From contig JAAZKO010000010.1 in the NCBI GenBank assembly GCA_012799795.1, positions 1 to 11,978 on the forward strand: a stretch of DNA of 11,978 bases, read 5' to 3'. A model generated the notes under the pieces. That model ran no database searches. It had not been told where the DNA came from and saw only the letters and a program-made list of their open reading frames with translations. How positions within the stretch are numbered: the first letter of the stretch is position 1; every line of letters starts with the position of its first letter. Shown in pieces: positions 1 through 6,150 of the stretch. Source of the DNA: Minisyncoccota bacterium (GTDB taxonomy: Bacteria; Patescibacteriota; Microgenomatia; UBA1400; PJMF01). The translations under genes and the position numbers were made by a program.

Positions 1-788
1 AAATTACCACCAGTTACATCATCATATAGCTCATAGTTCATTTTTGTTTCACTTGCGATCGGGGTGCGGGCGGTGTTGGTCAAGCGTCCCTGAAAAGAAA
101 GAATCCGATTCGGACTGGTAGGTAGGCTCGGATAGGCAAGTGACAGGACCGCTTGACCGAATTGTTGATAGGCTAGATAGCCTAGGCCGCCAATAAAAAA
201 TAATAATGCGATAACATTTAATATAAGAGCCAATTTATTTGGCCGACGTCGAGGCTTATGACTAAGTTTTGCTAAATTTTCGCCATCAGCACCGAGAGCC
301 TGAGCTTCTTGATCAAGACTTCTTCGAGCATCAATTGCTTTAAGATCTTTACTTGGGGCACTCTCGATCTGTTTACTGCTTAAAGGAATTTCTGACTTGA
401 GCAAACCCTCTTTTTTTAGCCAATTCTTGAATTGACCAATACTGACGATTTTCCGTTTAATTGAACTATCCTTAAGACCCTTTTCCCTCTGGTATTTGGC
501 AAAAGCCAGTAGTTTGGGTTTACTTCTCAAACCATCTAAATTATTTTCACCTAAAAAATCTAAAAATTGCTTGATATCACTTTTGTAATTACGGATGGTG
601 GCAGTTGAGCAACCGGTATCTTTCACTGCCAACAGGTAATTGTTTAGATTTTTTTTGATCTCTTTTGTCTGATTAATGCTGTCCTGTGAATTAGAACTAG
701 GCTTTTCGGAGTAATTTTCCACAAGCAAGGCAATTTGGGGCTGCTTTTGCTTCTTTTGGCTAGTGCTTTGTTTTATTTTGGCAGGCAT
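1..788 (-). CDS. Membrane-anchored surface protein with N-terminal tyrosine-recombinase core-binding-like domain (partial, C-terminus cut)
   Basis: The ATG is at 788 and the frame stays open for 262 codons to the left edge, so the C-terminus is missing. Residues 1-43 are polar and Lys/Gln/Ser-rich. Residues about 44-137 read like the SAM-like core-binding domain of Xer/phage integrases, with the pattern L..YL.....G.S..TI.NY..DI..FL.FL, then SIKRK..SI..F..WL. Residues 138-184 are a charged linker ending in HKPRRRPNK. Residues about 185-207 form one hydrophobic helix. The positive charges before it suggest N-terminus inside, C-terminus outside. After it comes an FQGRLT motif (232-237) followed by NYELYD..TGG, a pattern I associate with CPR surface proteins and tail-fibre-like domains. 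No recombinase catalytic domain (R..HxxR..Y) appears in the visible part. The upstream side shows no Shine-Dalgarno. It is transcribed divergently from the PaaX-like gene. The domain calls come from reading by eye; the function is unknown. Confidence 0.8.
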   Translation of the reverse strand, partial: MPAKIKQSTSQKKQKQPQIALLVENYSEKPSSNSQDSINQTKEIKKNLNNYLLAVKDTGCSTATIRNYKSDIKQFLDFLGENNLDGLRSKPKLLAFAKYQREKGLKDSSIKRKIVSIGQFKNWLKKEGLLKSEIPLSSKQIESAPSKDLKAIDARRSLDQEAQALGADGENLAKLSHKPRRRPNKLALILNVIALLFFIGGLGYLAYQQFGQAVLSLAYPSLPTSPNRILSFQGRLTNTARTPIASETKMNYELYDDVTGGN

Positions 789-811
789 TAATTTTTATTA
801 GTTTTTTACTT

Positions 812-841
812 GTCTAATCCAGATGAGTTAGACGTTTTTTT
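812..841 (+). terminator. Hairpin followed by T-run, possible intrinsic terminator or operator
   Basis: GTCTAA (812-817) pairs with TTAGAC (828-833) around a 10-nt loop, and seven T follow at 835-841. In form it is a weak rightward intrinsic terminator, but no gene ends upstream of it on this strand. It lies about 24 bp before the start of the leftward gene, so it could instead be an operator dyad or a 5'-leader hairpin of that gene. The stem is short, so confidence is low. Confidence 0.3.
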
Positions 842-894
842 GTTTCGTGTTTTTAAGCTTTTTCCAGTCTAGATAACTAGTTGAGGCGAAACAA
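840..894. repeat. Imperfectly nested inverted repeat TTGTTTCG / CGAAACAA
   Basis: TTGTTTCG at 840-847 is the exact reverse complement of CGAAACAA at 887-894, with a 39-bp centre. The left arm directly abuts the T-run of the 812-841 hairpin. The spacing suits a looped protein-binding site better than a stable RNA hairpin. It may be chance in AT-rich DNA. Confidence 0.3.
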
Positions 895-1231
895 GAAGCA
901 GTTTTTATTCGGGTTTTGATCGATTGAACTAAATATCCACACCAGGGGAAGCTACTATATATATTGCAGGGTGGTTTCACTCGTTTTCATGACACTCAAA
1001 GATAATTAAAAGACATCAATTAAGATCAATAGTAAAAACCTTATCCTTAGTTTTGCCCAGAAATTTACACAAAATTGCTAGTTGTGGATTTACTTAGAAG
1101 TGTTGTATTATGTGTAGTAATATTTAAGAATACCCTATTTGTCTGGGTCATTACTTGAGTAATATTTTATTTATTCAATTTATTTTACTCAAAAAATGCT
1201 CTTCGGGTTTCAATAAATGGGGAAAAGGCAA

Positions 1232-1260
1232 AACTTGTCTTCTTAGGCTTAGTTTATAAT
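1232..1260 (+). promoter_or_regulatory. Promoter of the PaaX-like gene
   Basis: A perfect TATAAT at 1255-1260 lies 17 bp after a weak -35 (AACTTG, 1232-1237). The predicted transcription start falls at about 1266-1269. That is on the TTG at 1267, or about 10 nt before the ATG at 1279, so the mRNA is leaderless or nearly so. No Shine-Dalgarno is present. Confidence 0.55.
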
Positions 1261-1278
1261 ATCGAATTGAATACAATA

Positions 1279-2043
1279 ATGAAAGATAATACTCGAAAAA
1301 TCCTCCTGTTTTTATACCCGACTGCTGAGTCTGACCAGAGTAAGCCAGATGATCAAATTTTACTTAATTTTGTGCAGTTGCGTTTTTTATTACCTGACTT
1401 GTCCTCGTCTGGCTTTAAATCTTTACTTTTCTATTTAGAAAAAAAGCAATACTTGCTTAAACACTTAATCAATGAAGAGCAGCAGTACAGCTTGACTAAT
1501 TATGGTAGAGGACAATTAGAAGAGCAATTTCCGGCTCTTTCCATTGCGCGTCGGAATTGGCATGGCGATTGGACAATGATCGTCTTTTTGCAGGCTATCA
1601 GAACTGATCAAAATTTCCGCTATTTACGTTCATTTCTTCTAAAAAATGGCTGCTTTGCCCTTAATCGGGGAATTTTTCTCTATCCAGGTCAATTGAATGA
1701 TCTGGTCTTAGCCGAGCTGAATGGACGCTACCGTCAAGGAGTGATGGTGTATAAGTTAGGAGATTGTATAGTGGGTGATGAGCAAATTGTTATAGGACAA
1801 AAGATTGCATTAAATGACAGTTTGCGCGTTTACTCTGGCATTAGCAAAGAGCTGGACGAACTGATAGAGATAATTGGCTCAACAAAAAAATTAAGAGATC
1901 AATCAAAATTGGACTTCTATTCGATATATGATCGGTTTGCGACATTTTTAGCAGAAGACAGCGGCCTCATTCATCATTATTACCCTCAAGTAGATGGGCC
2001 ACTAATGCTGCTCTCCAAGCTGCAAAAAGTAGCTAAAATATAG
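1279..2043 (+). CDS. PaaX-like transcriptional regulator
   Basis: 254 residues from the ATG at 1279. A TTG at 1267 would add four residues (MNTI) and cannot be excluded. Residues about 5-80 look like a winged helix: a leucine-rich helix pair and the wing-like QQYSLTNYGRGQLE, similar to the 'L T..G' wing of PaaX proteins. Residues about 94-160 match the PaaX middle domain, which has a Cas2-like ferredoxin fold: W..DWT.IVFLQA, then RYLRSFLLKNGCFALNRGIFLYPG. The tail (212-250) resembles the PaaX C-terminal helix region, ending HHYYPQVDGPLMLLSKL. Its length is close to classical PaaX (about 280-300). PaaX of E. coli represses phenylacetate degradation, but no such genes are here, so the target is unknown. 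Self-regulation or control of the divergent surface gene is conceivable. It is not called Cas2: there is an N-terminal wHTH and no CRISPR. Confidence 0.7.
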   Translation: MKDNTRKILLFLYPTAESDQSKPDDQILLNFVQLRFLLPDLSSSGFKSLLFYLEKKQYLLKHLINEEQQYSLTNYGRGQLEEQFPALSIARRNWHGDWTMIVFLQAIRTDQNFRYLRSFLLKNGCFALNRGIFLYPGQLNDLVLAELNGRYRQGVMVYKLGDCIVGDEQIVIGQKIALNDSLRVYSGISKELDELIEIIGSTKKLRDQSKLDFYSIYDRFATFLAEDSGLIHHYYPQVDGPLMLLSKLQKVAKI

Positions 2044-2409
2044 GATTTTTGGGTTTGCTTAGTACTTAAGCTTAATCTTTGTCTGGTCTTTGCCTGGCTT
2101 ACTTAGTAAAATGAGGCTCTGTAAGCGTGTTTTTGCTTCAATTTTTGTTAATTCTTTGGGTCTGCTTAATAATTTATTGGTATTTTGGGTGTTCTATTTT
2201 TTTAAGCCACCCAAAGCTGATTGATATATTTGGATATACTTATATTACCGAAAACATAGTTTGCGATAATTTGCTTTTAAGATCATGCAATAATAATTCA
2301 GTAATTACGCGATAATAAAGCTTTGCCTCATTGTTATATCGCTTCGCTTTATATTAGCTTTTTTCAAGCTTTTTTACGCTTAGTTTTGGGTGCTTTTTTG
2401 ATTGATTTG

Positions 2410-2486
2410 TTGTTGATAAAAAATTACTACTTCGGTTTTTCTTTGTTTCACTTTTTATTATTATTGATTCTGTTTTTTATCATCAA
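2410..2486. repeat. 14-bp inverted repeat with one mismatch
   Basis: TTGTTGATAAAAAA (2410-2423) matches the reverse complement of TTTTTTATCATCAA (2473-2486) at 13 of 14 positions, with a 49-bp centre. The T-run of the right arm makes it a loose terminator-like structure, but the loop is long. It lies 68 bp before leuS. Could be regulatory or chance from AT-rich composition. Confidence 0.35.
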
Positions 2487-2487
2487 T

Positions 2488-2504
2488 TCCCAATGATTAT
2501 GGGA
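2488..2504. promoter_or_regulatory. Dyad TCCCA-N7-TGGGA upstream of leuS
   Basis: TCCCA (2488-2492) and TGGGA (2500-2504) form a 17-bp symmetric site with an AT-rich centre, about 38 bp before the leuS -10. The size and placement suit an operator for a dimeric repressor or a site for an activator. No regulator can be assigned. Confidence 0.25.
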
Positions 2505-2520
2505 TGTTTATTATGCGCTC

Positions 2521-2554
2521 TTTTCAAAGCCTGCTTTTGGGTTAAAATAGCTTT
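2521..2554 (+). promoter_or_regulatory. leuS promoter giving a leaderless start
   Basis: TAAAAT (2543-2548) is followed by exactly 6 bp and then the ATG at 2555. The -35 is poor (TTTTCA, 2521-2526, 16-bp spacer). If this -10 is used, transcription begins at or next to the A of ATG. No Shine-Dalgarno is present before the start, which fits a leaderless mRNA. Confidence 0.45.
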
Positions 2555-5209
2555 ATGGCAAAATTTTTTTATGATCATCGTTTGGTGGAGCAAAAGTGCT
2601 TAAAATATTGGGATGAACTATCCTTATTTCAAAACAGCAACTTAGATTTATCTAGCAGCGAGCAAGCCAAGAAATCTTATCTTTTATTCGCTTTCGTTTA
2701 TCCGAGTGGCTCTGGTTTGCATGTTGGACATGTTGAGTCAAAAACAGCTCTAGACATTTTAGCCCGTTACCAAAGGATGAACGGCCAGCTGGTTTATTTT
2801 CCAGTTGGTTGGGATGCTTTTGGTTTACCAGCTGAGAACTATGCTATTAAAACCGGTATTCATCCAAATCAGACAACTAAATCAGCTATTGATACTTTTC
2901 GCCAGCAAACCAAGCGCTTGGCAATTTCCTATGACTTCAGCAGTGAAATATCTACCAGTCATCCTCAGTATTATCGCTGGACTCAATGGCTATTTTTACA
3001 GTTATATAAAAAGGGTCTAGCATATCAGGAAAAGGGGCGAGTTAACTGGTGTCCTAGCTGCCAAACAGTCTTGGCTAACGAACAAGTAGTTAATGGTTTG
3101 TGTGAGCGCTGCGAGAGTGAGGTTGTTCAGAAAGACCTCAAGCAATGGTATTTTAAGATTAAAGATTATCAAGATGAGCTGATTAGTGGCCTTGATGACT
3201 TAGATTGGCCAGCTGCAACCAAGCAACAACAACTTAATTGGATTGGTCGACATGAGGGAATTAATATTACTTATCCGGTTTACGCCTTTGAGAGGGGTGA
3301 CGGTGGTGAGCCCGGTGCTAAACCGAGTGCAGAGTCAATTACTGAACTAACTTGTTTTAGCAGCCGACCAGATACTAATTTTGGGGCAACTTTTGTAGTG
3401 CTGGCGCCCGAGCACGCTTTTGCTCAAGAGATTGCTAAAGAAAAAAAGCAGGTAGCAGAGTATTTAGCCAAGGCGGAAAAGAAAACTGAGCTCGAGCGCC
3501 AACAAGAAGGTAGAAAAAAAAGTGGAGTGTTTACTGGCTACTATGCTTTTAATCGTTTAACCAGGCTTAAAATGCCAATTTGGGTGGCTGATTTTGTTTT
3601 AGCTAATTTTGGCACTGGAGCAGTAGTCGGTGTGCCGGCTCATGATAAGCGTGATTTTGAATTTGTCGACTTTGTTAATCGTCAGCAGCCCCAAGATCCA
3701 TTAAAAGTGATTCGTGTAGTGGCTGGCCCTGATGGTAATCAAGAGGCAATTACTCAGCTTGAGCAAGTTTATGAGGGAGAAGGAGAGTTGCTCAATTCTC
3801 AATTTCTCGATGGTTTAATGGTGAAAGAAGCAATCGAGAAAATGATGGATTATCTTGAGGAAAAAGGCTATGGCCAGCGAGTGGTCAATTATCAGTTACG
3901 AGACTGGTTAATTTCTCGACAGCGTTATTGGGGTACGCCAATTCCCATTGTTTATGATCCAGAGGGAAAAGCCCATCCAGTTAAAGAAGAACACTTGCCT
4001 TGGACTTTACCAGAAGATGTAGGCTTTAAGCCTAGTGGTGAATCGCCACTTAAATCTTCTCGAGAGTTTAACGAGCGGGTCGAGCGTTTGTATGGTGAGG
4101 GTTGGAAGCCTGAGTATGACACGATGGACACCTTTGTTGACTCGAGTTGGTACTTTTTGCGTTATTGTGACAGTCGTAATCAAGAATCTTTTGCCAGCCC
4201 AAAGCGTTTAGAGCAATGGTTGCCAGTTGATCTCTATTTAATTGGTCGCGAACATGTTGTATTACACTTGTTATATTCGCGCTTTTTTACCAAGTTCCTC
4301 AGATATCAAGGGTATTTAAAAATTAGTGAGCCTTTTGCCAAAATGCGTCATCAAGGAATGATTTTGGGTCCTGATGGTCGAAAAATGAGTAAAAGCAAGG
4401 GCAATGTCATTAATCCAGATAAGATAGTCGATCAATATGGGGCTGATACTTTGCGCATTTATGAGATGTTTATGGGACCTTTAGAGACCGATAAGCCCTG
4501 GGATGATCGAGCGGTGGCTGGCGTAGCCCGCTTTTTGCGCAAATTTTATCGTTTGGCTGTCGAGGAGATTGAGCTCGTTGCTCAGTTGTGGTCAGTAGGG
4601 GATAGAGCTGATTTAGTGCAAAAATTACAGCAAACTGTCAAAAAACTTACAGAAGATTTGCCTAAATTGAAATTTAATACAGCCATTGCAGCTTTGATGG
4701 AACTTAGCAATTTATGGGGAAAAGCGAGTCTGTTAAGAAAGACTGCAAACGAACCTTATTTGCTCTTAACAGCTCAAGAGCTATTAATTTTATTGGGTAT
4801 CTTGGCGCCCCTAGCTCCGTTTATGAGTGAGGAATTATATGGTCAAACTAAATATGCTTGGCAAAATATTGCTGATCAAACTCTCGGGGAAATTAGGTGC
4901 GAATTGGCTGAGGCGCGAGCGCGCCGGCAAGCCTTGGAGAGTTTGGAATTTGCTCCCTCGATCCATTTAACAACTTGGCCGGCTTATGATCCCGCGCTAG
5001 CGCAGAGTGAGCAAATTACTCTGGCAGTGCAAGTCAATGGCAAAGTTCGAGGGGAATTAAGCGTTGATCGTGACTTGATCAATGACCAGGCAGAGCTTTT
5101 GGCTCGAGCTAAGGCGTTACCTGCTCTGGAGAAATGGCTAGCTGGCCAGAAAATTGTTAAAGAAATTTATGTGCCAGGCAAAATCATTAGTTTAGTGCTT
5201 GCTTCCTAA
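2555..5209 (+). CDS. leuS: Leucyl-tRNA synthetase
   Basis: 884 residues, the usual bacterial length. A class I aminoacyl-tRNA synthetase that charges tRNA-Leu with leucine in the cytoplasm. Signature HVGH is at 56-59 and KMSKS at 610-614. A zinc knuckle C166/C169/C183/C186 sits in the catalytic insert. The CP1 editing domain (about 225-410) keeps RPDT (271-274) and GVPAHDKRD (359-367), including the conserved aspartate of the editing site, so hydrolysis of mischarged tRNA should work. WLISRQRYWGTPIP and DTMDTFVDSSWYFLRY are intact. The C-terminal tRNA-binding domain ends with VQVNGKVRGEL, as in bacterial LeuRS. Oddities: the usual GGxEH before HLLY is IGREH here, and a Gly/Glu/Pro-rich insert (about 249-260, GDGGEPGAKP) interrupts the start of the editing domain. 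The gene appears to be transcribed alone or with comEA 86 bp downstream. Confidence 0.98.
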   Translation: MAKFFYDHRLVEQKCLKYWDELSLFQNSNLDLSSSEQAKKSYLLFAFVYPSGSGLHVGHVESKTALDILARYQRMNGQLVYFPVGWDAFGLPAENYAIKTGIHPNQTTKSAIDTFRQQTKRLAISYDFSSEISTSHPQYYRWTQWLFLQLYKKGLAYQEKGRVNWCPSCQTVLANEQVVNGLCERCESEVVQKDLKQWYFKIKDYQDELISGLDDLDWPAATKQQQLNWIGRHEGINITYPVYAFERGDGGEPGAKPSAESITELTCFSSRPDTNFGATFVVLAPEHAFAQEIAKEKKQVAEYLAKAEKKTELERQQEGRKKSGVFTGYYAFNRLTRLKMPIWVADFVLANFGTGAVVGVPAHDKRDFEFVDFVNRQQPQDPLKVIRVVAGPDGNQEAITQLEQVYEGEGELLNSQFLDGLMVKEAIEKMMDYLEEKGYGQRVVNYQLRDWLISRQRYWGTPIPIVYDPEGKAHPVKEEHLPWTLPEDVGFKPSGESPLKSSREFNERVERLYGEGWKPEYDTMDTFVDSSWYFLRYCDSRNQESFASPKRLEQWLPVDLYLIGREHVVLHLLYSRFFTKFLRYQGYLKISEPFAKMRHQGMILGPDGRKMSKSKGNVINPDKIVDQYGADTLRIYEMFMGPLETDKPWDDRAVAGVARFLRKFYRLAVEEIELVAQLWSVGDRADLVQKLQQTVKKLTEDLPKLKFNTAIAALMELSNLWGKASLLRKTANEPYLLLTAQELLILLGILAPLAPFMSEELYGQTKYAWQNIADQTLGEIRCELAEARARRQALESLEFAPSIHLTTWPAYDPALAQSEQITLAVQVNGKVRGELSVDRDLINDQAELLARAKALPALEKWLAGQKIVKEIYVPGKIISLVLAS

Positions 5210-5282
5210 ATTTTAGTCTTTAAATGCTTGTTACTGTTCTAGCCATTTTCTAATTTGTCAATTTTTTGTCATTTTTCTTTTA

Positions 5283-5295
5283 GATAATGTTTTAG
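5283..5295 (+). promoter_or_regulatory. -10-like element directly before comEA
   Basis: GATAAT (5283-5288) ends 7 bp before the comEA ATG, again predicting a leaderless start. Two TTGTCA hexamers (5255-5260 and 5266-5271) lie upstream, but their spacers to GATAAT are 22 and 11 bp, so neither is an ideal -35. There is no Shine-Dalgarno. Read-through from leuS is the alternative. Confidence 0.35.
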
Positions 5296-5961
5296 ATGAA
5301 AATTAAACAGCTACCCAAACGTCTTTTTTGCCTGATTTTTCGCTTTTTACCCGCTTGTTTGATAGTGATTGCCCTTGCCATAGCCAAGCCGGCTCTAGAG
5401 TCTTTGCGGGCTTCAGCTGAGAGTTTTGAGTGTTATTGTCCTAGTTGCCCAGAGAATTTGTTGCCAGAGGCAGGCATGCAAGCATTGGGCCAGATTAAAG
5501 TGGAACTTGCTGGAGCTGTCAAAAAACCGGGCATTTATGAGCTGGAATTAGGTCAACGGCGAGCCGATTTATTGACGATGGCAGGTGGTTTAGATCAAGA
5601 AGCTTCACTAGTGTTTATAACTAAGACCTTCAACCTCAGCACCGTCCTAGAGGATGGAGAGAAAATTTATATTCCCTACGCCTGGGAAGAAGAGTGGCAA
5701 TTAACAGCATTAAAGCAAATAAACACTCAAGGGCTGGAGAATAAAAGCTCGGGGAGTGATAATTTTGGCACGACTATTAGTAGTTTAATCTTGATCAATA
5801 CTGCTGATAGTAAGGCTTTAGAGAGTTTGCCCGGCATAGGAGAAAAAAGAGCCGGAGATATTATTACTAATCGGCCTTATGCCAGCATCAATGAGTTGCT
5901 TAGCAAGGGAGTAGTAACGGAAAAGATTTTTGATTCAATAAAAGGATTGATAGGTATTTAG
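5296..5961 (+). CDS. comEA: ComEA-type competence DNA-binding protein (SLBB plus helix-hairpin-helix)
   Basis: 221 residues. ComEA is the membrane-anchored receptor that binds double-stranded DNA outside the cytoplasmic membrane and hands it to ComEC. A basic N-terminus and a hydrophobic helix (about 11-30) form the anchor. Residues about 66-127 are an SLBB domain (KVELAGAVKKPGIYEL, later GEKIYIP). Residues about 165-221 are the helix-hairpin-helix domain, with INTAD..ALESLPGIGEKRAGDII, the standard non-specific DNA-binding signature. A linker of roughly 30 residues rich in Ser/Asn joins the two. A cluster of three cysteines (46, 48, 51; pattern CxCxxC) lies just after the anchor and is unusual for ComEA. 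It could hold a disulfide or a metal. The gene is followed 189 bp later by the comEC halves, which supports the assignment. Confidence 0.93.
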   Translation: MKIKQLPKRLFCLIFRFLPACLIVIALAIAKPALESLRASAESFECYCPSCPENLLPEAGMQALGQIKVELAGAVKKPGIYELELGQRRADLLTMAGGLDQEASLVFITKTFNLSTVLEDGEKIYIPYAWEEEWQLTALKQINTQGLENKSSGSDNFGTTISSLILINTADSKALESLPGIGEKRAGDIITNRPYASINELLSKGVVTEKIFDSIKGLIGI

Positions 5962-6100
5962 AAAAAATGATGTAAGTGTAAAGAGATGAGCAAAATATTA
6001 TGAGACCTTAAACTAATAAAAAACAATAAAATTATATAGAAAATCAATTTACTGAATGCTGAAAAACGGAATAATTTGCAAAATATCTAATATTTATTCT

Positions 6101-6130
6101 TAGAAAGACCAGTTTGGAAAAGACTATAAT
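6101..6130 (+). promoter_or_regulatory. Candidate promoter of the comEC pair
   Basis: A perfect TATAAT (6125-6130) sits 18 bp after TAGAAA (6101-6106), a poor -35. The predicted start at about 6137 leaves a leader of about 14 nt without a Shine-Dalgarno. A second -10-like TTATAT (6143-6148) lies 2 bp before the ATG, too close to serve that start. The 189-bp spacer after comEA is otherwise AT-rich and featureless. Confidence 0.4.
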
Positions 6131-6150
6131 TATCTAGATCATTTATATGT

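Larger units (their letters stand above)
789..1278. other. Divergent intergenic region between the surface protein and the PaaX-like gene
   Basis: About 490 bp, AT-rich, with no credible reading frame on either strand. It must carry the promoters of both divergent genes. Seen here: a hairpin with a T-run (812-841), an 8-bp inverted repeat (840-847 with 887-894), a short CTAG-ATAA-CTAG dyad (869-880), a TA-repeat stretch near 953-964, a TTGTGG-18 bp-TATTAT pair (1082-1111) that could be a weak rightward promoter, and a consensus TATAAT at 1255-1260. No convincing -35/-10 pair was found for the leftward gene. Confidence 0.6.
2044..2554. other. T-rich intergenic region upstream of leuS
   Basis: About 510 bp, strongly T-rich on the + strand. 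Open frames in it are short, start with GTG or lie in low-complexity sequence, and are not convincing. Seen: a small stem GCTTA/TAAGC (2057-2071) just after the PaaX-like gene without a good T-run, overlapping small inverted repeats GCGATA/TATCGC (2309-2314, 2337-2342) and ATAAAGC/GCTTTAT (2315-2321, 2346-2352), three GCTTTTTT runs between about 2357 and 2400, a longer inverted repeat (2410-2486) and a dyad (2488-2504). No T-box signature (AGGGTGG..ACCGCG) is visible, although leuS is a common T-box target in Firmicutes. Confidence 0.6.

Noticed and set aside
1279..2043. Reading the PaaX-like protein as Cas2
   Set aside because: The shared ferredoxin-like middle domain explains the likeness. 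There is a wHTH in front, and no repeats, cas1 or other cas genes in the window.
2111..2224. 37-residue ATG frame (MRLCKRVFAS...), hydrophobic, right after a TAAAAT
   Set aside because: The TAAAAT overlaps the ATG so cannot serve it, and nothing else separates it from chance in T-rich DNA. A small membrane peptide cannot be fully excluded.
2127..2315. 62-residue frame in the T-rich spacer (GTG start)
   Set aside because: Leu/Phe/Ile-rich composition follows directly from T-rich DNA; no ATG, no ribosome site, no family pattern.
2316..2554. T-box riboswitch in front of leuS
   Set aside because: No AGGGTGG-type T-box sequence and no stem I layout; the likely promoter is directly at the start codon.
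2805..3020. Second plus-strand frame inside leuS
   Set aside because: Overlaps conserved LeuS sequence in another frame; a shadow.
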